Below the pieces are notes generated by a model. That model had not been told where the DNA came from. It did not search any database and saw nothing but the letters and a program-made list of their open reading frames with translations. A stretch of DNA of 5,857 bases from assembly GCA_024689525.1 (NCBI GenBank), contig JAILDI010000164.1:1-5857 (forward strand). The letters run 5' to 3'. Below are positions 1 through 4,741 of this stretch, one piece after another. The position numbers and the translations under genes were made by a program. Positions within the stretch are counted from its first letter, which is position 1. Each line of letters begins with the position of its first letter. This stretch comes from Bacteroidales bacterium (lineage in GTDB: Bacteria > Bacteroidota > Bacteroidia > Bacteroidales > UBA932).

Positions 1-394
1 CCGACACGATGGCATTGGAATTCGAAGAGATGGCATCCGCACCACCTTCCACAAAACGATAGTTCGGGAACAGGTCGAAAAAACTGCGGTTTACGGCGGC
101 GCAGTACAGCACCTCGCTTTCTTTATAGGTAAGCCCGAGGGAGCACAACATGGCCACTTTCTCTATTTCCGGGATCTCCGTGACCACTTCGGGGAAACCA
201 TAGGTAAGTCCCGGATAATCGGGCAGTCCCGGCAGATAGATCCGCTCCCGATCCGGATTCTCCCGCGTCACGGCATATTGCTGCCACACATAGGAGCCGA
301 TGATGATCACGAACGCCAGACTCACCGCCAGCCCGAAGAACTCGATGGCGGTGTAGAGCTTGTTGCGGGACAGGAACTTCAGGTAACTCTTCAT
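1..394 (-). CDS. FtsX/MacB-type ABC transporter permease (permease D), N-terminal part, cut by window edge
   Basis: This is the first 131 codons of an inner-membrane ABC permease; the rest lies beyond the left edge. It begins MKSYLKFLSRNKLYTAIE, almost identical to the start of permease A. A basic cytoplasmic N-terminus is followed by one membrane segment at about residues 17-37 (GLAVSLAFVIIIGSYVW), then the start of a MacB-PCD-like periplasmic domain. Residues such as GFPEVVTEIPEIEKV and NRSFFDLFPNYRFVEG align by eye with the equivalent part of permease A. The start is supported by the paralogue alignment and by its position: only 2 nt separate it from the TAG stop of permease A, which suggests cotranscription and translational coupling. 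It is known that Bacteroidota carry tandem permeases of this kind with one LolD-like ATPase. The substrate cannot be read from the sequence. Confidence 0.9.
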   Translation of the reverse strand, partial: MKSYLKFLSRNKLYTAIEFFGLAVSLAFVIIIGSYVWQQYAVTRENPDRERIYLPGLPDYPGLTYGFPEVVTEIPEIEKVAMLCSLGLTYKESEVLYCAAVNRSFFDLFPNYRFVEGGADAISSNSNAIVS

Positions 395-396
395 TT

Positions 397-2697
397 CTAT
401 TCTTTTTTCAGTTCTTCCGCCGGATTGGTCTTCGCGGCCTTGAGGGTTTGCCAGAGGACGGCGAGGAAGGAGATAGCCAGGGCGATGAGGGCCCCCACGG
501 CGAACACCCATCCGTAGCCCTCGATCCTGTACCAGAACTGGCGCAGGTACCTTTCGGCCAGGAAGATGGCAACGGGAATGCCGATAAGGACGGCGATGCC
601 GACCAGGATCATATACTCCCGTACCGAACGTCCCGTTTCCGAGATGACGGTGCCGCCGAAGACCTTGCGGATGGCGATGTTCCGGGTCTGCATCCCGGTA
701 TAATAGGCGCTCATCGCAACCAGGCTCAGCAAGGAGATCAGGGTCGCCAGGAGCATGAAAAGCTCGATCAGGCTGATGAAGTTGCGCGTCGTCTCCATAC
801 TCTTCTCGATCAATTCCGGGATGTATCCATAACGCTTTTCCCCATATTCTTCCTCCCCCGTCAGCCGGAGGCTCTCGCTGCGCCCGATTTCCTTCAATTC
901 CGCGCGGACATTGGCATCGAAGCGGTTCAGTTTCAGGACGACCGTCGAGTTGTACTCCAGATTCTCGATGGACACGATGCCGATCTGGTTGCCTTCCACC
1001 TCGGAAGGACCTTTGACGGCATAATCTTTTATGATTCCTCCGACATGAGAGTTTCCTAAGAAAAATGTAAAAGCCTCCGGCAGGATAGGGTTCTCTTCAT
1101 CAAGGGAGAACACCTTGGCCGCAGATTCCGTGAACCACAAGGAGTTCATCCTCGGGGTTCCGAAATCCTTCACCATCCCGAAACCGAACATGTCGAAAGC
1201 CTCCTCGTCACATTGGAGTACACCCACGAAGACTTTCTGCCCGTCGACAGCCGTGGAAAGATTCATTTGACCCTGGCTCGGGAAACCGTTGCTGGTGCCG
1301 ATCCTCTCGACATAAGGCTTTTGCGCCAGGATATCTTTCCCCACCGTTCCGCTGGAGATGAAGTAAAGTTCATCCACATCCGCCCCTATCGGCATATTGA
1401 CCAGGTGATGGTACTGAAGTTCCATGACCAGGACGAGGGAAATCAGCGCGACGGTGATCACGTTCTGGATGATGATGAACACCCGGGACAGGACCGTCTT
1501 GGTCTGCCGGCGCTGCTCCCCCTTGATGACCTCCACCGCCTTGTAGCGGGACGTCATCCACGCAGGGACCAGCCCGGAGACCAGGCCGATCAGGACAGCC
1601 AGCAAGGCATAGGCGCCCAGATAAAACGGCGAAGCGGACACCTCGAGACCGATATCGCCAGCCAAGTATCGGTTGAAAACCGGCTCCAGCGCCCGGGCCA
1701 GCAGGAACGCCAGTGCCAGGCAGACCGTCACAAACAGGACGGACTCCGAGACATACCGCCAGCGGATCCGGCTTCCGGACTCTCCCAGCGTGGAACGGAT
1801 GGCCATTTCCTTGGCCCGTTTGCCGGCCAGGGCCACACTGAGGTTGATGTAGTTGAACAGCGCTGAAGCCAGCAGCAGGATCCCGACGGCGATCAGGGCA
1901 TAGACCAGCGAGGAGTTACCCTGTTTCGTGACATTCCCCCCACGATAGAAATAAAGATCCCGGAACGGCATCGTCATCGATCGTTCCGGCTTCCTGACCG
2001 AGTACATTTGGGAGAATTCCCTGGTGACGACCGTATCGATGAGCGTCCTTGCCGCTTGTATGTCAGTTCCTTCCCGGAACCGGACCAGCACCAGGTCCAC
2101 CGGGATGGTAAATTCGGACGTCGAGGGTGCATCGGGCTCCTTGAAAGCACGATAGATATCCCCTTCTTTCAGGATCGACCTTTCATTCACCCGGATGACG
2201 CCCCCGACGATGCAGGTGTCATTGCGTACAGTGATGGTCTTGCCCACCGGATCCAGATCCGGAGAAATCCTCCGCGCGAACTTCTCGCCCAAAAGCACCT
2301 GGTTCCTGTCCTGCAAGATACTTGCATCCCCGGAGACGAAGGTCTGGGGCAGGAACTCGAAGATCTCCGGATCGATTTCGTAAACTGCGGGACTCCCCTG
2401 CACCTTTCCGCCATTGAACCAGGCCGCAGTTCCGTACTCATTGATCCTTCCAGCCGCCTCGACATCGGGGACACGATCCACCACTGCCGCCAACTCGCCG
2501 GGCCAGGCGGAAATCCACTCATTCCCGCTGGTCAGTGCATAAAGCCGTTTGTAATCCTTCGCTTCCCGGGTGACGGAGAACTGCTGCCACGTGTAGCAGG
2601 CGATGATGATCACAAACGCCAGGCTCACGATGAGTCCCACAGCCTCGATAGCGGTGTACAGCTTGTTGCGGGAGAGGAATTTGAGGTAACTTTTCAT
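397..2697 (-). CDS. Double-FtsX (MacB/LolC-like) ABC transporter permease (permease A), complete
   Basis: This 766-residue integral membrane permease has the duplicated architecture common in Bacteroidota. The first half has TM1 at about 15-37, a MacB-PCD-like periplasmic domain at about 39-264, and an FtsX domain with TMs near 265-288, 316-338 and 357-380. The second half has a TM at 406-427, a second periplasmic domain at about 430-638, and TMs near 641-665, 694-716 and 728-751. Each FtsX domain carries the family motif after its first helix: KEMAIRSTLGE (296-306) and RNIAIRKVFGG (672-682). The periplasmic domains suggest extrusion or lipoprotein/peptide handling at the periplasmic face, powered by a separate ATPase, presumably the one at 3225-3905, since this protein has no nucleotide-binding domain. 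The start is fixed by the conserved MKSYLKFLSRNKLYTAIEAVGL N-terminus, with AGGA (2703-2706) 5 nt upstream. Only 21 bp separate it from the divergent repair gene. I see no TAnnTTTG promoter directly upstream, so read-through from the ATPase gene is likely. The substrate is unknown. Confidence 0.95.
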   Translation of the reverse strand: MKSYLKFLSRNKLYTAIEAVGLIVSLAFVIIIACYTWQQFSVTREAKDYKRLYALTSGNEWISAWPGELAAVVDRVPDVEAAGRINEYGTAAWFNGGKVQGSPAVYEIDPEIFEFLPQTFVSGDASILQDRNQVLLGEKFARRISPDLDPVGKTITVRNDTCIVGGVIRVNERSILKEGDIYRAFKEPDAPSTSEFTIPVDLVLVRFREGTDIQAARTLIDTVVTREFSQMYSVRKPERSMTMPFRDLYFYRGGNVTKQGNSSLVYALIAVGILLLASALFNYINLSVALAGKRAKEMAIRSTLGESGSRIRWRYVSESVLFVTVCLALAFLLARALEPVFNRYLAGDIGLEVSASPFYLGAYALLAVLIGLVSGLVPAWMTSRYKAVEVIKGEQRRQTKTVLSRVFIIIQNVITVALISLVLVMELQYHHLVNMPIGADVDELYFISSGTVGKDILAQKPYVERIGTSNGFPSQGQMNLSTAVDGQKVFVGVLQCDEEAFDMFGFGMVKDFGTPRMNSLWFTESAAKVFSLDEENPILPEAFTFFLGNSHVGGIIKDYAVKGPSEVEGNQIGIVSIENLEYNSTVVLKLNRFDANVRAELKEIGRSESLRLTGEEEYGEKRYGYIPELIEKSMETTRNFISLIELFMLLATLISLLSLVAMSAYYTGMQTRNIAIRKVFGGTVISETGRSVREYMILVGIAVLIGIPVAIFLAERYLRQFWYRIEGYGWVFAVGALIALAISFLAVLWQTLKAAKTNPAEELKKE
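2644..2697 (-). repeat. Conserved 54-nt permease start sequence, three copies (also 341-394 and 4089-4142)
   Basis: The first 18 codons of permeases A, D and remnant C are near-identical at DNA level: 4 differences between C and D, 6 between A and D, 7 between A and C. All differences are synonymous except Thr15 to Ile in C. Together with similar 3' ends of A and B (397-460 and 4728-4791), these give short direct repeats through which tandem permease genes could recombine. Confidence 0.8.
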
Positions 2698-2713
2698 TTT
2701 TGTCCTATCTTTG
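2680..2713 (+). promoter_or_regulatory. Bacteroidota-type promoter (-33 TTTG / -7 TAnnTTTG) for the alkyltransferase gene
   Basis: TATCTTTG at 2706-2713 matches the Bacteroidota -7 consensus TAnnTTTG exactly. TTTG at 2680-2683 lies 22 bp upstream, at the long end of the usual spacing for the -33 element. The start codon is at 2719, only 5 nt after the -7 box, so the transcript should be leaderless or nearly so. The -33 box lies inside the first codons of the divergent permease A, and the first base of the -7 box overlaps that gene's AGGA ribosome-binding sequence. Confidence 0.72.
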
Positions 2714-2718
2714 CAAGG

Positions 2719-3219
2719 ATGAATTCATTCTGGCATTACGATTCGCCATTGGGCAGGATGTGGATGGCGGGCGACGGGAAAGCGCTCGCCGCGCTTTGGT
2801 TCGAGCGTCAGGCTTACGCTGCCGTTCCGGCCGGCGTGGATGCACCTGTGCGCCGGCTCCCGGTATTTGAAGAGACCTGTCGATGGCTCGAATGCTATTT
2901 CGAAGGGCAGGTGCCCGACTTCATGCCACCGCTGGCCCCGCAGGGAACGCCTTTCCGGCAGGCTGTCTGGGCGATCCTGCGCGAGATCCCCTATGGCGCC
3001 ACGATGAGCTATAGGGCCATCGCCGCCCGGCTGGCCGCTGACAGCGGCCGCTGCCGGATGTCCGCCCAGGCGGTCGGCGGCGCCGTGGGCCACAACCCCA
3101 TTGCGCTCATCGTACCCTGCCACCGCGTCATCGGCGCCGACGGCAGCTTGACCGGCTATGCCGCCGGCCTCGAGCGCAAGGACTGGCTGCTCCGGTGGGA
3201 AAAGGCACACCGCGGGTGA
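2719..3219 (+). CDS. Methylated-DNA--[protein]-cysteine S-methyltransferase (Ogt/MGMT family)
   Basis: This is a 166-residue suicide DNA-repair protein that moves the alkyl group from O6-alkylguanine (and O4-alkylthymine) in DNA to its own cysteine. The N-terminal ribonuclease-H-like domain (about 1-75) has the family opening YDSPLGRMWMAGDG. The C-terminal DNA-binding domain (about 77-163) has the helix-turn-helix stretch GTPFRQAVWAILREIPYGAT, the segment SAQAVGGAVGHNPIA, and the active-site motif PCHRV at 133-137 with nucleophile C134, followed by GADGSLTGYAAGL. Gln117 stands where human MGMT and E. coli Ada/Ogt have the Arg finger (RAVG); this QAVG form is, from memory, common in bacterial Ogt proteins. 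The frame is open further upstream to 2008, but ATG 2719 is chosen because it starts the conserved N-terminus and follows a promoter. The gene lies on the opposite strand between the ATPase stop (5-bp gap, convergent) and the permease A start (21-bp gap, divergent). It is functionally unrelated to the transporter. The symbol ogt would be plausible, but orthology is unproven. Confidence 0.95.
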   Translation: MNSFWHYDSPLGRMWMAGDGKALAALWFERQAYAAVPAGVDAPVRRLPVFEETCRWLECYFEGQVPDFMPPLAPQGTPFRQAVWAILREIPYGATMSYRAIAARLAADSGRCRMSAQAVGGAVGHNPIALIVPCHRVIGADGSLTGYAAGLERKDWLLRWEKAHRG

Positions 3220-3224
3220 CATCA

Positions 3225-3905
3225 TTAGAGTTCGTTCTTGACATCAGAAACAATCTGGCCGTCGAAGAGGTCGATCGTGCGCTGGGCGCAGGCAGCGTCC
3301 TTCTGGGAGTGGGTCACCATCACGATGGTAGTTCCCTCGGCATTCAGTTCTTTCAGCAGGTCCATCACTTCTTTGCCGTTCTTGGAGTCCAGGTTACCGG
3401 TAGGCTCATCGGCCAGAATCAACTTCGGACCGGCCACTACGGCGCGGGCAATGGCCACGCGCTGCTGCTGACCGCCGGAGAGTTGCTGCGGGAAATGATT
3501 GGCGCGGTGGCTGATGTTCATCCGCTTCATGATGTCCGTGACCTTGGCCTTGCGCTCGGCCGCGCTGATGTTCAGGTAGCGAAGCGGCAGTTCAATGTTC
3601 TCATACACATTGAGTTCGTCAATCAGGTTGAAGCTCTGGAACACGAAGCCGATGTTCCCTTTGCGGAACTTGGTGCGCTCCTTCTCCTTCAGATTGGCCA
3701 CTTCCGTATCAAGAAGTTTGTAGGAACCGCTGGTGGGATTGTCCAGCAGGCCCAGAATGTTCAGCAGCGTGGACTTGCCGCAGCCCGAAGGGCCCATGAT
3801 GGCGACGAACTCGCCGTCCTCGATCTCGAAGGAAACACCATTGAGTGCCGTGGTCTCGATCTCTTCCGTCCGGAAGACTTTGCAAAGGTTGGAAACTTTG
3901 ATCAT
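3225..3905 (-). CDS. LolD/MacB-like ABC transporter ATP-binding protein
   Basis: This 226-residue cytoplasmic ATPase belongs to the LolD/MacB/FtsE-type (MJ0796-like) family. All nucleotide-binding motifs are present: Walker A GPSGCGKST (38-46), Q-loop Q90 in GFVFQSFNL, signature LSGGQQQRV (142-150), Walker B LILADEP (162-168, catalytic E167), D-loop NLD (171-173) and H-loop H199 in VMVTHS. Length and motif spacing are normal for the family and it has no fused membrane domain, so it must work with separate permeases such as those at 397-2697 and 1-394. It is the first gene after the AT-rich region holding the sigma-54-like promoter; with transcription starting near 3939 the leader would be about 33 nt. 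Its stop is 5 bp from the stop of the convergent alkyltransferase gene, leaving no room for a terminator. Its partner permease A starts 527 bp further on, beyond that opposite-strand gene. The function is certain at family level; the transported substrate is unknown. Confidence 0.96.
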   Translation of the reverse strand: MIKVSNLCKVFRTEEIETTALNGVSFEIEDGEFVAIMGPSGCGKSTLLNILGLLDNPTSGSYKLLDTEVANLKEKERTKFRKGNIGFVFQSFNLIDELNVYENIELPLRYLNISAAERKAKVTDIMKRMNISHRANHFPQQLSGGQQQRVAIARAVVAGPKLILADEPTGNLDSKNGKEVMDLLKELNAEGTTIVMVTHSQKDAACAQRTIDLFDGQIVSDVKNEL

Positions 3906-3948
3906 AACTATCTGATTTCTTCACGTTTTATCAAATCGGCTTTTACAT

Positions 3949-3964
3949 TTCAATCCTCGTGCCA
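3949..3964 (-). promoter_or_regulatory. Putative sigma-54 (RpoN) -24/-12 promoter of the ABC ATPase operon
   Basis: Read on the minus strand, the site is TGGCACG-N4-TTGAA. The sigma-54 consensus is TGGCACG-N4-TTGCA, so the -24 element is a perfect match, the spacing is exact, and the single mismatch is the C of the -12 GC (here A). The -24 GG pairs with 3962-3963 and the -12 G with 3951, predicting a start near 3939, about 33 nt before the ATPase ATG. Two perfect palindromes lie at enhancer distance upstream. The -12 mismatch could weaken the site, but sigma-54 dependence still fits the layout best. Confidence 0.65.
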
Positions 3965-4011
3965 ATCAACTTAATATTTTGAATATAAGTCATTTATAAT
4001 AACGAAGAAAC

Positions 4012-4058
4012 TGTAAGGATTGTAAAGCATTTTACACAAATTGTAAAGGTTCTTTACA
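4012..4058. promoter_or_regulatory. Tandem TGTAAA/TTTACA palindromes, probable activator-binding (enhancer) sites
   Basis: Two perfect inverted repeats are present: TGTAAA-N4-TTTACA at 4021-4036 and TGTAAAG-N3-CTTTACA at 4042-4058. Their left arms start 21 bp apart, two helical turns, so both would face the same side of the DNA. A degenerate half-site TGTAAGG lies at 4012-4018, and a further TTTACA at 3942-3947 just downstream of the promoter. The palindrome centres are about 90 and 111 bp upstream of the predicted sigma-54 start, typical for enhancer-binding-protein sites. The stretch between palindromes and promoter is strongly AT-rich (about 3966-4010), compatible with DNA looping. Which protein binds is unknown; no regulator gene is in the window. 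Confidence 0.6.
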
Positions 4059-4142
4059 TGCCAAACCCGAAACGGCCAGCCCCACCGCCTCGATGGCGAT
4101 GTAGAGTTTGTTGCGGGAAAGGAATTTCAGGTAACTCTTCAT
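4032..4142 (-). pseudogene. Truncated 5' remnant of an FtsX-type permease gene (permease C)
   Basis: From ATG 4142 the minus strand encodes MKSYLKFLSRNKLYIAIE and then AVGLAVS, 25 residues matching the starts of permeases A and D. At the next codon (4067) homology stops: the paralogues continue LAFVIII, but here the frame reads GLACKEPLQFV and ends at TAA 4032-4034. About 740 residues of the expected protein are missing. Over the first 54 nt it differs from permease D at only 4 positions and from A at 7, nearly all synonymous, so it was recently a functional gene. The tail overlaps both TGTAAA palindromes, so the break joins permease coding sequence directly to the control region of the ATPase operon. 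A functional 36-residue membrane peptide is possible, but nothing else supports that. Confidence 0.82.
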
Positions 4143-4147
4143 TTATT

Positions 4148-4178
4148 GTTGGAATGTTATGAAATATTGGTAACTTTG
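4148..4178 (+). promoter_or_regulatory. Bacteroidota-type promoter for the parDE-like pair
   Basis: TAACTTTG at 4171-4178 matches the -7 consensus TAnnTTTG exactly. GTTG at 4148-4151 supplies a -33 TTG element with a 19-bp spacer, the usual distance. Transcription should start around 4182-4185, giving a leader of only about 7-10 nt before ATG 4192. A weak GTTA/TAAC inverted pair (4156-4159 and 4171-4174) overlaps the -7 box and could be part of an operator for ParD autorepression, but it is too short to call. Confidence 0.72.
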
Positions 4179-4191
4179 TGGAGCGAATGAT

Positions 4192-4446
4192 ATGAGTATG
4201 AAGACAACATCCGTCGCACTGGGGCCTCATTTTGAGGATTTCGTCCAGGCAAGCATCTTAAGCGGGCGTTACAACAACGCCAGTGAAGTGATTCGCTCCG
4301 GCCTCCGACTGCTGGAAGACCAGGAGCAGAAAATGTCCGCGCTCCGCTCTGCCATCGAAGAGGGAAAGAACAGTGGTATCGTAGAAGATTTCGATCCACA
4401 GGAACACCTGCAGCAGATGAAAGCGCGGAAGCATGGCAAAGTATGA
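4192..4446 (+). CDS. parD: ParD-family antitoxin (ribbon-helix-helix)
   Basis: This is an 84-residue antitoxin of a type II ParDE-like system. Residues about 3-45 (TTSVALGPHFEDFVQASI, then SGRYNNASEVIRSGLRLLED) form the ParD ribbon-helix-helix DNA-binding domain. Residues about 46-84 are a charged tail ending near EDFDPQEHLQQMK, the part that wraps and neutralises the toxin in this family. Length is typical. ATG 4192 is used because it lies just after the promoter; ATG 4198 (MKTTSV) is an in-frame alternative that keeps the whole domain. GGAG at 4180-4183 is 8 nt upstream but may fall at or before the transcription start. It overlaps the toxin gene by 14 nt, the usual arrangement for coupled antitoxin-toxin translation. 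ParD is expected to dimerise and repress its own promoter. The family call is firm; the symbol denotes the family. Confidence 0.92.
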   Translation: MSMKTTSVALGPHFEDFVQASILSGRYNNASEVIRSGLRLLEDQEQKMSALRSAIEEGKNSGIVEDFDPQEHLQQMKARKHGKV

Positions 4447-4741
4447 CATTACCAAGGAGGCCACCGAAGACCTCTACAGGATTTGGGAATACACTGTCGA
4501 CACATGGTCTGAAGAGCAGGCCGACATGTACTATGCGCTTTTGGAAACCGGCATGAACGAAGTTGCCGGCGCTCCGGAGCGAATCGGAAAAAACTACGAT
4601 GAAATCCTTCCCGGGCTCAGGGCGTACCATGTCCGACGGCATATGCTTTTCTATACCATTCAACCAAACGGACGTGCACTGATTATCAGAATCCTTCATG
4701 AGAAGATGGACTACGCGCGTCATTTTGCTATTCCTTTTTAA
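4433..4741 (+). CDS. parE: RelE/ParE-family toxin
   Basis: This is a 102-residue toxin partner of the upstream ParD-like antitoxin. The fold signature is visible: an N-terminal YDITKEATEDLYRIWEYTVD, a helical stretch with TWSEEQADMYYALLE, then GLRAYHVRRHMLFYTI and IIRILHEKMDYARHF. Characterised ParE proteins poison DNA gyrase, but related RelE proteins cleave mRNA and the sequence does not settle which applies. The start ATG 4433 lies inside the end of parD. The last residues (AIPF) and the TAA at 4739-4741 are encoded by the antisense of the final codons of permease B, giving a 14-bp tail-to-tail overlap (4728-4741). Relatives commonly end close to the RHF position, so the C-terminus appears to have been replaced or extended on insertion. 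The core is intact, so activity is likely but not certain. Confidence 0.9.
   Translation: MAKYDITKEATEDLYRIWEYTVDTWSEEQADMYYALLETGMNEVAGAPERIGKNYDEILPGLRAYHVRRHMLFYTIQPNGRALIIRILHEKMDYARHFAIPF

Larger units (their letters stand above)
4139..4725. other. parDE module inserted at a permease-permease junction, bounded by a 6-bp direct repeat
   Basis: TCATTT occurs at 4139-4144, spanning the start codon of permease C, and again at 4720-4725, inside the last codons of parE. Joining the two copies would give cttcatttt followed by gctattcc. This closely matches the intact permease A/D junction at about 389-404 (cttcatttctattc), where a TAG stop is separated by 2 nt from the next ATG. The module carries its promoter, parD and nearly all of parE. 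No transposase or terminal inverted repeat is seen. A 6-bp repeat alone could be chance; the match to the ancestral-type junction is the stronger argument. Confidence 0.6.

Noticed and set aside
1327..1336. TATCTTTC as a possible -7 promoter element within permease A
   Set aside because: The final base deviates from TAnnTTTG and no plausible gene follows on the plus strand.
448..1866. Long plus-strand open frames (448-1059 and 1213-1866)
   Set aside because: They are antisense to permease A and their composition (rich in D, Q, H, R, G) is that of a shadow of a GC-rich coding strand. No recognisable domain or promoter.
2008..2718. In-frame upstream extension of the alkyltransferase frame (would give a 403-residue protein)
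   Set aside because: It lies antisense to conserved permease A coding sequence and shows no domain. The family's normal N-terminus and a matching promoter are at 2719.
3206..3220. CACC-GCG-GGTG inverted repeat at the end of the alkyltransferase gene as a terminator
   Set aside because: A 4-bp stem without a T-run, lying in coding sequence; too weak to call.
3195..3974. Plus-strand 259-codon open frame over the ATPase gene
   Set aside because: It is antisense to a clear ATPase with all motifs, overlaps the end of the repair gene, and has no family features.
4021..4058. Palindromes read as a transcription terminator
   Set aside because: The stems are only 6-7 bp, mostly A-T, with no U-tract after either arm. 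Two phased copies upstream of a sigma-54-like site fit protein binding better.
4157..4723. Minus-strand 188-codon open frame over parDE
   Set aside because: It is a shadow of two well-supported plus-strand genes with the typical overlapping parD-parE layout.
4139..4725. Transposon or insertion sequence as the carrier of parDE
   Set aside because: No transposase, integrase or terminal inverted repeats are visible; only a 6-bp direct repeat.
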